DNA of 64,000 nucleotides from Actinomycetes bacterium (lineage in GTDB: Bacteria; Actinomycetota; Acidimicrobiia; Acidimicrobiales; SZUA-35). Shown one piece after another: positions 34,542 through 43,646 of this stretch (positions are counted from its first letter, which is position 1; every line of letters begins with the position of its first letter). Made by a program: the position numbers and the translations under genes. The notes beneath the pieces are model-generated. The model was not told where the DNA came from. It saw only the letters and a program-made list of their open reading frames with translations, and did not search any database. The stretch covers positions 1 through 64,000 of the forward strand of contig JAJRQY010000133.1 of NCBI GenBank assembly GCA_024280015.1. Direction: 5' to 3'.

Positions 34542-35267
34542 TTAGGTGAGCAGCTTCTTGGCTGCAACCTCTGCCGCCTCATAGGCGTCAAAGGCCAGGC
34601 GGCCACCGGTACTGGCGCGGCGAACACCAAGCGCAGCCAATTCCGTGGGTGAAGGCCCAGCCGACATCAGCAAGACATTCACCGGTTTTGATACCTCGGC
34701 CAGTGCCCGAGCAATGTCGTCTGGTTGGGTGAGGCCCGGGGCATAGAGCACATCAGCGCCAGCTTCTTCATAGGACTGAAGTCGAGTGATGGTGTCATCT
34801 AGGTCCTGTCGGCCATACAGGAAGTTCTCTGCCCGAGCGGTCAGAACCATGCCAGTACTCTTGGCCACCTCGGCCGCCGCCTTGACCCGCGCCACGGCGG
34901 TATCCAACGGTTCGACCGAATTGGCCACCGGGTCATAGTCCTCAACCGACAGCCCGGCAGCCCCGAGCTCAGCGAGCACTCGAGCATTGCTCGCTACCTC
35001 ATCGGGCGTAGAGCCGAAGAGCTGTTCGCTATCAACACTGAGGGGGATCTCGACCGCTTGAACCAGATCGGCAACGTGGGCACAGAGCTGTTCGAAGTTC
35101 ACTTCCTGGTCTTGCAGGCCCAGCGATGCGGCGTGGCCCGAGCTGGTGGTGGCGATGGCCTTGAAGCCGAGCTTCTCAAATCGGACTGCTGACCCGATGT
35201 CCCAGGCGTTTGCCATCACGAAGAAGCCGTTGGTATGGAGGGCATGGAAGGTGGGTGCTGAGCTCAT
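34542..35267 (-). CDS. Isocitrate lyase/PEP mutase family protein
   Basis: 241 residues with FVMANAWDIGSAVRFEKLGF, ATTSSGHAASLG, LSVDSEQLFG, AGLSVEDYDP and LTARAENFLYGR, characteristic of the PEP mutase / oxaloacetate decarboxylase-like superfamily. The usual lyase catalytic Cys motif KKCGH is absent; the exact reaction (C-C or C-P bond chemistry on a 2-oxo acid) is undetermined. The gene is alone between the sigma factor and the ArsR regulator. Confidence 0.8.
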   Translation of the reverse strand: MSSAPTFHALHTNGFFVMANAWDIGSAVRFEKLGFKAIATTSSGHAASLGLQDQEVNFEQLCAHVADLVQAVEIPLSVDSEQLFGSTPDEVASNARVLAELGAAGLSVEDYDPVANSVEPLDTAVARVKAAAEVAKSTGMVLTARAENFLYGRQDLDDTITRLQSYEEAGADVLYAPGLTQPDDIARALAEVSKPVNVLLMSAGPSPTELAALGVRRASTGGRLAFDAYEAAEVAAKKLLT

Positions 35268-35372
35268 CTCCCCAACCTAGATCAGGACCGTTTCGTTCGG
35301 TACCGAAACCTCCGACAATGCCACTGTCCAGCTAGGAGCCATTTGCTACGGCACTTAGCCCTCGTGCCAGCG

Positions 35373-35738
35373 TTATCGAGTGCAGTTGGGGTCATGGCCG
35401 AGCAGGCAGAGGCCCAGCTCGATCAGTCCACCGACGCACGGGTCGATCAACCGGTAGTACATGCGGTTGCCATCGCGCCTGGTGGCAACAATCTGCTGGT
35501 CAGCCATTCGTTGCAGATGATTAGAAACCGTCTGTGCGCTGGCCTCAACCTCGGTGGCGATGTCGCCAACGGTGATCTCCTCGGCGCGGGCAATGGAATG
35601 GAGGATGCGCAGCCGCGTATCACTGGCTAGGACACGGAAGAGACCAGCCAGCTCGTCCACTTCGGGCTCGCCTATCAAGGCTCGCTGAGCCAGAGCAGGG
35701 GGTATGAGATTGCTCGAAGGGGTTGACATCAGTTCCAC
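35373..35738 (-). CDS. ArsR-family transcriptional repressor
   Basis: 121 residues with winged helix-turn-helix LFRVLASDTRLRILHSI, TVGDIATEVEASAQTVSNHLQ, and wing region GNRMYYRLID. Three cysteines near the C terminus (DPCVGG, LGLCLLGHDPNC) could bind As(III) or another metal, though the position differs from classic ArsR. It diverges from the ArsI-rhodanese gene and an imperfect inverted repeat overlaps the latter's start region. Confidence 0.85.
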   Translation of the reverse strand: MELMSTPSSNLIPPALAQRALIGEPEVDELAGLFRVLASDTRLRILHSIARAEEITVGDIATEVEASAQTVSNHLQRMADQQIVATRRDGNRMYYRLIDPCVGGLIELGLCLLGHDPNCTR

Positions 35739-35739
35739 T

Positions 35740-35767
35740 ATTCCATTATGTTGTGTAATACATGAAT
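35740..35767. promoter_or_regulatory. AT-rich imperfect inverted repeat, probable ArsR operator
   Basis: ATTC-NNN-TAT, eight-base spacer, ATA-NNN-GAAT, between the ArsR gene (start 35738) and the ArsI-rhodanese gene (start 35789). The position and AT-richness in GC-rich DNA fit an ArsR/SmtB binding site. Confidence 0.65.
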
Positions 35768-35788
35768 ACTATGCTCGGAGGCAGCCCA

Positions 35789-36544
35789 ATGTCCAGGTTC
35801 CAACTCTCACTCAACGTCAGCGACGTCGATGCTTCGGTTGAATTCTATAGCAAATTGCTTGGCGTCAAGCCAGCCAAACATCGCGACGGGTACGCCAACT
35901 TCATCGTCGAAGACCCACCCCTCAAGCTGATTGTGATCGAGGCTGAAGGTGAATCTGGGTCGATCAACCATGTTGGAATCGAATATGAATCCGGCGACGA
36001 GGTGGCTAGCCAGACCCAACGCATCGCAGAGTTGGAACTCCCTGTCAAAGTTGATGATCCGCACACCTGCTGCTTCGCCACCCAAGAAAAGGCGTGGACC
36101 ATTGATGCCGACGGGATTCCTTGGGAGCTCTACACGGTGGTCGACGACACCGAACACTTTGGAGCCAACCCGCACGGCGGAACGCCCCTTGACGTACTTC
36201 TCCCGCCAGTATCGGTTGAGGAGTTGGAAGCTGCACTTGAGGACCCCAATGTGGTAGTCATCGATGCCCAAGGGGATGACAGCTACGGCACGGCACACAT
36301 CGCCGGAACCAACCACTTCGACTTCAATGGGGTCGCCGAGCAAGCAGCGACCACGATTGCTTCGAAGGACCAGCGGGTGCTGGTGTACTGCACAGACAAG
36401 GACTGTCTCGGAGCTGAGTTCGTCGGAACCCTGCTGGTCGAGGCCGGCTACAGCAATGTCGGTCGCTTCCCCGGTGGCGTCGAAGACTGGGCGGCCTCGG
36501 GCCGAACGGTCGAGACTGGATCTGGCGTCTCGGCATCTTCGTGA
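35789..36544 (+). CDS. arsI: ArsI-like C-As lyase (VOC domain) fused to a rhodanese domain
   Basis: 251 residues from ATG 35789 (GGAGG seven bases upstream). Residues 1-125 are a VOC dioxygenase domain of the ArsI/CadI type: LSLNVSDVDASVEFYSKLLG, Gln5, His61 and Glu113 as metal ligands, and the vicinal Cys94-Cys95 thiol pair (HTCCFATQEKAW) that binds trivalent organoarsenicals. Residues 138-245 are a rhodanese domain with Cys201 and Cys206 (VYCTDKDCLGAEF). ArsI cleaves the carbon-arsenic bond of methyl-As(III). The attached rhodanese could supply or carry sulfur or reduce arsenate-like species; this is inference. Overlaps of four bases link it to the next gene. Confidence 0.8.
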   Translation: MSRFQLSLNVSDVDASVEFYSKLLGVKPAKHRDGYANFIVEDPPLKLIVIEAEGESGSINHVGIEYESGDEVASQTQRIAELELPVKVDDPHTCCFATQEKAWTIDADGIPWELYTVVDDTEHFGANPHGGTPLDVLLPPVSVEELEAALEDPNVVVIDAQGDDSYGTAHIAGTNHFDFNGVAEQAATTIASKDQRVLVYCTDKDCLGAEFVGTLLVEAGYSNVGRFPGGVEDWAASGRTVETGSGVSASS

Positions 36545-37596
36545 CAGCCACGCACCCACCCTTGGATGTCCAGGCCGATACCGATTCAACCACCAGTCTC
36601 GGAAGGCTGGACCGATTCCAACCCCTCCTGTTAGTCGCGTCGATCGCAATAGGGCTGGGTCTAGCCAAGGCCTTCCCGACCATGGCAGACAAGCTTGGTT
36701 CACTGGTGTCCATTGGGGTTTTTGTTCTCATCTTTCTGGTCATGCTGGGATTGGATTTCAGCCAGGTCGCTACCGCCTTCAGGCAGCGGCGATTTCTGGC
36801 CATTGCCATCGGGCTGAACTTCATTGTCAACCCCCTACTAGCTTGGGCTCTGGGGACGGTCTTCCTTCAGGATCAACCAGACCTTCGAGTCGGTCTAATC
36901 CTGTTCCTGGTAACGCCATGTATTGGCTGGTATCTGATTTTCACAGAACTGGCGGCCGGAGACGCCGGTCTAGGAATCAGCCTGCTGGGACTCAACCTTG
37001 TCCTGCAGGTCCTGCTTCTACCCATCTACCTGCTGGCGTTCGAGGGCACCGCAACCACTATTGACCCGACGAGCATCGTCAAAAGCGTGCTGGTCTTTCT
37101 GGTACTTCCCGCGTTGGCGGCAACCATGACGCGACGCCTGCTGGCCTCAAGTCCGGTCACAATCGATGAGGTTCAGCGGACCATCACTCGGACACAGCTC
37201 AAAACCATTGCGCTCGTCGTTGTGATCGTTTCCATGTTCGCCTCCCAAGCCAGCGTGATTTTCGACAACCCCAACATTGTTCTCACCCTGATCAAACCAA
37301 TGGTGGCCTTCTTTGTGATTGCTTTCCTCGTCGCGCTGTTAGTCGGCCGATTAGCGGGTCTGCCCTATGAACAAACCGCACTACTCGCCTTCACCACCAC
37401 CTCACGAAACTCCGAAGCATCACTGGCGATCGCAGCCACCGCGTTCGCCAGCCCACTTGTTGCCCTGACCGTCGTCATCGGCCCGGTCATCGAACTGCCC
37501 TTCCTCGTGCTCATGGTCCGAGTCCTACTTGGGATGCGGCCCACCACATGTCCTACCGACACAGAAACCTCTCCGCTGAAAGGTGCCAAGCAATGA
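36541..37596 (+). CDS. ACR3/BASS-like arsenical permease
   Basis: 351 residues with about ten hydrophobic helices, of the bile-acid:sodium symporter superfamily that includes ACR3 arsenite efflux pumps. The membrane cysteine typical of ACR3 is present in FLVTPCIGWYLIF. It begins at GTG 36541, overlapping the stop of the ArsI gene (GTGA), and its own stop overlaps the next ATG. Given the arsenic-type neighbours it probably exports arsenite or an organoarsenical, though other BASS substrates are possible. Confidence 0.7.
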   Translation: MTATHPPLDVQADTDSTTSLGRLDRFQPLLLVASIAIGLGLAKAFPTMADKLGSLVSIGVFVLIFLVMLGLDFSQVATAFRQRRFLAIAIGLNFIVNPLLAWALGTVFLQDQPDLRVGLILFLVTPCIGWYLIFTELAAGDAGLGISLLGLNLVLQVLLLPIYLLAFEGTATTIDPTSIVKSVLVFLVLPALAATMTRRLLASSPVTIDEVQRTITRTQLKTIALVVVIVSMFASQASVIFDNPNIVLTLIKPMVAFFVIAFLVALLVGRLAGLPYEQTALLAFTTTSRNSEASLAIAATAFASPLVALTVVIGPVIELPFLVLMVRVLLGMRPTTCPTDTETSPLKGAKQ

Positions 37597-38528
37597 CTGA
37601 CACCGACCGACTCAACACCCCGAACGTCACCAACCCCCAACTCGAGGACCGCTACGCCACCAACAACGGGGTCAAGATCCACTACATGGCTGGCGGGTCC
37701 GGACCGCTTGTCGTGTTCATTCACGGTTTCCCCGACTTCTGGTACAGCTGGCGCCACCAGATTGATGGCCTCCTCGCCACCCACTCGGTTGCCGCCATGG
37801 ACACCCGTGGGTTCAACTTGAGTGACGCACCCCGCGGAGTAGAGAACTACTCCATGGAACACCTCGTTGGAGATGTCGCAGCCGTCATCCTCAACGAAGC
37901 ACGCGAGTCGGCCACCATTGTTGGACATGACTGGGGTGGAGCAACGGCCTGGGCTTTTGCTCAAGCAAACCCGTCACTCACTGAGCGACTGATCATTGTC
38001 AATGTCCCTCATCCAGCAGCGATGTCTACGGAAATGAAACGACCCGGGAGTAGTCAACTCGGAGCGTTCGCCTACACCCATGACTTCCGCCAAGAAGGCT
38101 CTGAGCGGGCAATGAACGCCGACGCACTGGCCGAGTTTCTCGCCCGGGATGACACCAGTCGGGACCGGTACGCCGAAGCCTTCAAGCGGTCCGACGTTGA
38201 GGCAATGATGAACTACTACCGTCAGAACCCGCCCGACCGTGCCCACGACACCTCACCTAGGCCGATCACAGCTCCTGTTCTGCAGTTCCATGGACTTGAT
38301 GATCCTGTCCTGCTCGCTGACAGTCTGGACGGAACATGGCATCATCTGGCACAGACATGGACCTTGGTGACGATTCCTCGTGCTGGCCACTGGCCTCATC
38401 ACGACCAGCCTGACCTGGTCACAAACACCATGCGTCAGTGGCTGAGCCAGCCCATCCCCACCCTCGAACCGGTCGAACGGCCCGATTCTCCGCTCTCTGG
38501 TTGTTGTGGCGGTAGCGGCGGGGCCTAG
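37593..38528 (+). CDS. Alpha/beta hydrolase, epoxide-hydrolase-like, with Cys-rich tail
   Basis: 311 residues from ATG 37593 (ATGA overlap with the permease stop). Alpha/beta fold signatures: HGFPDFWYSWRHQ (oxyanion hole), nucleophile Asp in VGHDWGGATAW, and His in RAGHWPHHD near the C terminus. The nucleophile Asp indicates an epoxide hydrolase or haloalkane/haloacetate dehalogenase type. The C terminus ends SGCCGGSGGA, a Cys-Cys tail unusual for this family and possibly arsenic- or metal-binding, matching the operon's theme. Its stop shares bases with the stop of the convergent membrane protein gene. Confidence 0.8.
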   Translation: MTDTDRLNTPNVTNPQLEDRYATNNGVKIHYMAGGSGPLVVFIHGFPDFWYSWRHQIDGLLATHSVAAMDTRGFNLSDAPRGVENYSMEHLVGDVAAVILNEARESATIVGHDWGGATAWAFAQANPSLTERLIIVNVPHPAAMSTEMKRPGSSQLGAFAYTHDFRQEGSERAMNADALAEFLARDDTSRDRYAEAFKRSDVEAMMNYYRQNPPDRAHDTSPRPITAPVLQFHGLDDPVLLADSLDGTWHHLAQTWTLVTIPRAGHWPHHDQPDLVTNTMRQWLSQPIPTLEPVERPDSPLSGCCGGSGGA

Positions 38529-39355
38529 GCCGTCTCACCATCTGTGGGGGCCGGGTTCGCCCCAGAGCGCTGCAGCAAGACCAGGCCTGCCCCACAAAAT
38601 GCCGTGACGAACAACAGGCCACCGCTGATCTCTGGCGGCCAGCCGAGACTTTCGCGCGATGCCACCAGAAGGTAGGAGGCCCAGAGAACGAGCGGGCCGA
38701 TCATGGCCGCCGACAGCAAATTCCACCACCATCGACGAAAAGCAAGGTAGGCAAGGTCAAAAGCAAGGCCACCTGCGGCCGCTAACCCGATCGCCCAATA
38801 CTCCTGAGAGAACGCCAGAGACTCTAGGGTCTGGGCCGTCATCCAGACCAGGGTGGCCGCGCCAAAGGGCAGCCTCCACCGACCGGCCACCAGCAGGAGA
38901 GGGCCGAGTAGCACCAGAGTCGCCACTGCTGCTCCTCCAAAGAACTGTTGCACGGCTCCCCGGCCAGCGCCAGTGCCAGCGTCGAAGGTTTGGCGAGCGA
39001 AGTAGGGGTAGGGCAGATACCAGAGGTATTGCACAAAGAAGACAATGAGAGCGGTAGCCACGATTGCTGTTCCGACTGCCAGCCAGGGGTTGTGATCTCC
39101 ACGCTCAGCCGAGGAGCGAACCGGGGTCCACAGGATCAGCAGAGCCCCGGCGAACAGCATGAGGTGGGTGGGCGAAAGCAAGGCGTCAATACCAACCTCG
39201 ATGCCAAAGGCGGTATGCCAAACCCCGTCCCCAACTCCCCCAAGTCCGAACAGGCCGAGCCCGAACAGCGCGGGCCGGTGAGACTGCGGAAACCAGTCCA
39301 TCAGTCCTCCTGGGCGGCGACGTTGGTAGCCAATCCAGGCGATCCACGCGGTCAC
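38525..39355 (-). CDS. Polytopic membrane protein of unknown function (possibly truncated by an amber codon)
   Basis: 276 residues from GTG 39355, with about seven hydrophobic helices; no family recognised. The open frame continues upstream of GTG 39355 and encodes what looks like another helix (NFFTLWHANFYAAFTIV), back to a TAG at 39425-39427. Seven codons further up is an ATG (39448) with a GAGGTG ribosome site. So the natural start may be 39448, with codon 8 an amber stop. ATG 39301 with AGGAGG is the next alternative. Hydrophobic helix content and Trp-rich segments are like ordinary integral membrane proteins. Confidence 0.6.
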   Translation of the reverse strand: MTAWIAWIGYQRRRPGGLMDWFPQSHRPALFGLGLFGLGGVGDGVWHTAFGIEVGIDALLSPTHLMLFAGALLILWTPVRSSAERGDHNPWLAVGTAIVATALIVFFVQYLWYLPYPYFARQTFDAGTGAGRGAVQQFFGGAAVATLVLLGPLLLVAGRWRLPFGAATLVWMTAQTLESLAFSQEYWAIGLAAAGGLAFDLAYLAFRRWWWNLLSAAMIGPLVLWASYLLVASRESLGWPPEISGGLLFVTAFCGAGLVLLQRSGANPAPTDGETA

Positions 39356-39580
39356 GATCGTGAATGCAGCATAGAAGTTGGCGTGCCACAGGGTGAAGAA
39401 ATTCTCGGTTGCCGTATCAGAAAGCTAGTTCGATCGTGACCAAAGCATCGATCCCACCTCAAGATGCCGCGCCGCCGTCGGAGACTCGTCATTGACCTCG
39501 ACCGACTTTCACCACCATGCGTGAACAACGAGATTGTTACAATCTTCTCGGCACCGTTCGAAGCCGTTTATGATCTCGAC

Positions 39581-40708
39581 ATGGCGAGCGCATTTCCGGC
39601 AATACAGACCGTTGACTACCACACTGCGGGCGAACCGTTTCGAATCGTCACCGGCGGCACCCCAATCCCCGAAGGGGCGACCGTCCTCGATCGGCGCACA
39701 TGGGCTCAAGAACACCTGGACGAGGCACGCTCGTTCCTGGTCAACGAACCTCGCGGCCACGCCGACATGTACGGCTGCTTCGTCACTCCCCCCGATGATG
39801 ACAAGGGTGATCTCGGGGTCGTGTTCTTTCACAAGGATGGTTTCAGCACAGCCTGCGGACACGGCACCATCGCCCTGGTCACCTGGGCCATTGACTCCGG
39901 TCTCATTGACATCCCCGCCGCTTTGGAAACATGCAAGGCTCGTATTGTCGGGGAAGAGACCATCGTCAAGGTCGTTGTCGATGCTCCGTCCGGCCGCCTC
40001 CACACCGAAGCCACCATCGACCAAGACGGGTCAGTCACCCAGGTGCAGTTCTGGAATGTGGCTGCCTTCGTGAGCGAAACCGGCATCGAAGTCTCAACAT
40101 CGCACGGTCCACTCTCGGTCGACGTTTCCTTTGGAGGTGCCTTCTACGGATCGGTTGCCCTGGATGGAACCGACCTCTGTCTTGAGCCATCCTCACTCGA
40201 CCAACTCATCAAACTTGGGCGAGAGATCAAGACGCACTTCGAGGACCACCCGGCAGTACAACACCCAACCGAAACCCGACTCTCGGAGATGTACGGAGTC
40301 ATCTTTCACCGAGACGTCAACCCCGCCACCTACGACGACCCGACCAGCACACTGCTCCACCAACGCAATGTGACAGTGTTTGCCGACGGCGAGGTCGACC
40401 GGTCTCCTTGCGGCTCAGGCACCTCGGCCCAACTAGCACTCTTGCGCTACCGCGGCCAACTGCGGGTCGGCGAACCCTTCCTCAATGAGGGGATCGCTGG
40501 CGGCATTTTTCGCGGCCAAGTCGAGTCGGTGATTGAACCGGGAACACCACGCCAGGATGCTGAGCCAGACAGTTGGGGTTATGGGACCGAGCCTGATGCT
40601 CCAACCCTGGTTGGCACCTCGGTGATTGGCTCGGCGTACCAGGTGGCCAGCTGCAACTTCACCCTCGACCCGGCTGACCCCATCGGCCTCGGCTTTCAAC
40701 TTCGCTAG
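39581..40708 (+). CDS. Proline racemase / hydroxyproline epimerase family enzyme
   Basis: 375 residues from ATG 39581 (MASAFPAIQTVDYHTAGEPFR-type start, the family's beginning). The two catalytic cysteines are both kept: Cys in FSTACGHGT and Cys in RSPCGSGTSAQ, as in proline racemase and 4-hydroxyproline 2-epimerase; the dehydratase branch has Thr at the second site. Additional family motifs: NEPRGHADMYG and FGGAFYGSVA. The longer frame from 39464 has no domain content. Confidence 0.85.
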   Translation: MASAFPAIQTVDYHTAGEPFRIVTGGTPIPEGATVLDRRTWAQEHLDEARSFLVNEPRGHADMYGCFVTPPDDDKGDLGVVFFHKDGFSTACGHGTIALVTWAIDSGLIDIPAALETCKARIVGEETIVKVVVDAPSGRLHTEATIDQDGSVTQVQFWNVAAFVSETGIEVSTSHGPLSVDVSFGGAFYGSVALDGTDLCLEPSSLDQLIKLGREIKTHFEDHPAVQHPTETRLSEMYGVIFHRDVNPATYDDPTSTLLHQRNVTVFADGEVDRSPCGSGTSAQLALLRYRGQLRVGEPFLNEGIAGGIFRGQVESVIEPGTPRQDAEPDSWGYGTEPDAPTLVGTSVIGSAYQVASCNFTLDPADPIGLGFQLR

Positions 40709-40818
40709 CTGTCAAATGACGGCTCGCCCGTTGTGGTTGATAGTGACGGAGGTCCTTACCGCTCCCGAACAATGATCTCTACGATTGCGTCAATACTCAA
40801 GACTGGGAATGACTCTTC

Positions 40819-41571
40819 GTGACTGACAATCAAACACCCGACAATCAACCATCGGACCATGCGGTCATTGACGATCAGATCACCCTCGGCGATCTGATCG
40901 TGCAGTATCCCGAGCTTACCTCAACCTTGGAGGCATTGAATCTGGACTATTGCTGTGGCGGTCAGCAGACACTGACAGCAGCATGCTCGGTGGCTGGCAT
41001 CGACCTGGCTACCACCCTGGAAACCTTGAACGCTACGCCACTGGTTGCAGAGCCCGCCGAGTGGGCCTCACTGGACATGGCTGCGCTAGCGGACCATGTC
41101 GAAACCGTCCACCATGCCTACCTCCATGATGCCCTCCCCCGACTCGGAGACCTAGCGGAGAAGGTGGCTGGAGTGCACGGCGAGAACCATCCCGAACTCA
41201 TCCACGTTCAGCAAACCTACGCCGCCCTTCGCTCCGACCTCGAACCCCACCTGATGAAGGAAGAACGCGTACTCTTTCCCATGATTCGCGAACTAGCCGC
41301 GGCAACATCAGCCCCGAGCTTTCACTGTGGAACCCTGGCCAACCCAATCTCGGCCATGGCTTTTGAGCATGAGCAAGCGGGAGAGCTTCTGGCCAGGCTC
41401 CGCCAACTCACCGATGACTACACCGCACCAAGCGATGCCTGTGGAAGTTACCGCGCCCTCTACAGCGGGCTAGCTGAACTCGAAACTGATACCCACCATC
41501 ACATCCACAAAGAAAACCACGTCCTGTTCCCCAACGCAATGCGCCAAGAACAGGCAATGTCTCAAGGCTGA
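40819..41571 (+). CDS. scdA: RIC/ScdA-like iron-sulfur cluster repair di-iron protein
   Basis: 250 residues. The N-terminal ScdA_N (DUF542) domain has the pair in LDYCCGGQQTL; the rest is a hemerythrin-like domain with VHHAYLHDALPRL, HLMKEERVLFP, FEHEQAGELLARL and HHIHKENHVLFP, giving the His/Glu ligands of a di-iron centre. RIC proteins repair Fe-S clusters after nitric oxide or oxidative damage. Start GTG 40819. No NO-sensing regulator is adjacent. Confidence 0.92.
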   Translation: MTDNQTPDNQPSDHAVIDDQITLGDLIVQYPELTSTLEALNLDYCCGGQQTLTAACSVAGIDLATTLETLNATPLVAEPAEWASLDMAALADHVETVHHAYLHDALPRLGDLAEKVAGVHGENHPELIHVQQTYAALRSDLEPHLMKEERVLFPMIRELAAATSAPSFHCGTLANPISAMAFEHEQAGELLARLRQLTDDYTAPSDACGSYRALYSGLAELETDTHHHIHKENHVLFPNAMRQEQAMSQG

Positions 41572-41632
41572 AACTCATTGCTTCTGGCGCCCTCATTACT
41601 GCTGGCAGGTTGGGGGCTGGGAAAGCCGGGGG

Positions 41633-43519
41633 CTAGTGAGGCGCCATTCGGACCTCGGGCGACTCCTGGGGCCAGTTCTGCTCCAGAGCGGGCCAGCTGT
41701 CTTCTTGCCACTGTCCAACCAGGCTGATCAAGGCCTCGGTCGCAACCCGATCACGATCACGCCACGACCCATCTCCCAACAAGCCACCAGCCGGAAGATC
41801 AGACCCATAGTCGCTGAGCATGCCCGGATACAGGGCACCGTCCTCCGCCTTCCAGGTTTGCTGGAAGTGACTAAAGGCATCATTGAGGCGAGCCATGACC
41901 ACCCGGTAGCGGACAACACGATGCGCAGCCCAGTCGAAAGTCAACAGTTCTTCACCTGCGACCGAACCGCGTTCGGCCAGATCCAGAATCATTTGCGGCG
42001 ACATTCTCAAGTTGTGACCACCTTCCTCTGGCCGCAATCGAACCTCAACCACCCGGTCGGCATAACCCTGCATCATGACCTGCTTGGAATCAGACCAGTC
42101 CTGCATGGTGTTCAACACCGCGGAAGTGAATCCACCGACCGTGTCAAAGGACCGGGCCCGAGGCAGTGCAATATCATCAGTTGCTTGTGGGCGATAGACC
42201 AGCGTTTCCGGCTGGGCTGGGTCAGCCGACGTCAGGTTGATTCCAAAGGTTGGTCGTACCGGCAGCAGTGCATCAAAGAAGTGCATGGGAAAGTTGCTGC
42301 TGATCCCCCCATCAGCAAACAACATCCGAACCACTGGCCCACCATTGCGGGTGGCCGCATAGAGCGGTACGGCGGTGATCAGGAACGGGTTGCTCAAACT
42401 CATCCGAGCCATAACCACCACCGGCAAGAAGCGGGGTTCAGGGAAGCACCACAAGACACCGCCGGTATCCGGATGTCGCAAGGCCGACTCCTTGTGCATC
42501 ATGGTAGAAACCACTCGGGTCGGAAACAAGGCCAACATCTCGCCCTCGTCAAAGACAAAGTCACCACTATCCAGGGGCAAGCGATAGGCCTGCCGTGTGG
42601 TGAGGTTGGTTGTCATTACTTCCAGGTCGATTGCTCGCTTCGCCCGGTCACGGGATCGAGGCTGTTCACCATCGCCGCCCACGTATTCTTCGTCCGCTAG
42701 AGCCTCTGTTCCCCAAAGGTCGCCCAGCGTTAGGCAGCGATCCCGGTTGCTAACCCCTGCCACCAGATCCAGCTTCTTGCTCAGCCAGATGGTGAGCGGT
42801 GGCTCCTCTTCACTCTGGGTCATGCCGTCGGCAATGCCAAAATCGACGGTGGGAAAGACCTTGTTCCCATCCAGCAGCATTCGAACAAGGGAGGCAAGAA
42901 CCCCAAGCAGGCAGCCAATGATCAGAGGAAGGATCATGGCCAAGCCAAGGCGAAGCGGTGAGAACTGGGCTTGAGTGATGACAAATCCGCTGAGGGCAAT
43001 CAGCAAGGCAACAAAGACACCACTCAGAAAGGTCAGAGGGCGAAGCCGAGCGGCCTGCGTCGCTCCCGACACCAATTTGGCCAACCAGCCCTTTGTGGTG
43101 TCGGTGGCAACGAAGAAAAGGTCAGCCAGATCCCGGGTCTGAGGCAAGGGTTGGAACATTGGTTCGAGGGCAGCACCGAGTTCTACTGGTAGGGCCGCCA
43201 GTTGACGGAACCCCTCAGAGGCATCGCTTGCACTCTCGTCACGACCGTCACCCACGCTCGTACCCGTACCGTCACCCGCATCACCAGAAGCAGTCTGTCT
43301 CCGGTATTCAGCGGCCGCGGCCAGAACAGCCGCGATCGCGCCGGCCGACGATCCGCCAATCTTGCGAAGGCGGTAGCGCGTGGCCAGTTGGCAGACCGTG
43401 AGGGGATAGACAACTCCGGAAGTCACCCCACCCTTCATCACCATGTCGCATTCAAGAGCACCATCAACCTGATAGTCAGCAACAGCAAGCTGGTGCCACG
43501 GATGGGTTTGATCTGTCAT
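41633..43519 (-). CDS. Patatin-like phospholipase with inserted membrane helices
   Basis: 628 residues. Catalytic features are those of patatins: oxyanion loop MKGGVTSGVVYPL (residues 28-40), nucleophile Ser in GGSSAG (55-60), and catalytic Asp in FADGGISSNFP (about 400). Between them two hydrophobic helices (about 162-183 and 190-213) are inserted. The protein thus appears anchored in the membrane while the lipase domain flanks the insertion. A Gly/Asp-rich loop (78-100) separates the Ser motif from the helices. Hydrolyses ester-linked lipids; natural substrate unknown. Confidence 0.82.
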   Translation of the reverse strand: MTDQTHPWHQLAVADYQVDGALECDMVMKGGVTSGVVYPLTVCQLATRYRLRKIGGSSAGAIAAVLAAAAEYRRQTASGDAGDGTGTSVGDGRDESASDASEGFRQLAALPVELGAALEPMFQPLPQTRDLADLFFVATDTTKGWLAKLVSGATQAARLRPLTFLSGVFVALLIALSGFVITQAQFSPLRLGLAMILPLIIGCLLGVLASLVRMLLDGNKVFPTVDFGIADGMTQSEEEPPLTIWLSKKLDLVAGVSNRDRCLTLGDLWGTEALADEEYVGGDGEQPRSRDRAKRAIDLEVMTTNLTTRQAYRLPLDSGDFVFDEGEMLALFPTRVVSTMMHKESALRHPDTGGVLWCFPEPRFLPVVVMARMSLSNPFLITAVPLYAATRNGGPVVRMLFADGGISSNFPMHFFDALLPVRPTFGINLTSADPAQPETLVYRPQATDDIALPRARSFDTVGGFTSAVLNTMQDWSDSKQVMMQGYADRVVEVRLRPEEGGHNLRMSPQMILDLAERGSVAGEELLTFDWAAHRVVRYRVVMARLNDAFSHFQQTWKAEDGALYPGMLSDYGSDLPAGGLLGDGSWRDRDRVATEALISLVGQWQEDSWPALEQNWPQESPEVRMAPH

Positions 43520-43646
43520 CGGTGGGTCCCTTCAACAACGCACAGAGTGGGTGACTCTGCGTACCACTTTGCCAGAGGGACATCGCCTCAACCGGAATTA
43601 GAGTTCAGACAATGACAAGGACAACCGAGACCCTCCAGGCCAAACC

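Noticed and set aside
41636-42700. 354-codon plus-strand frame
   Set aside because: Antisense of the patatin gene, which has all catalytic motifs.
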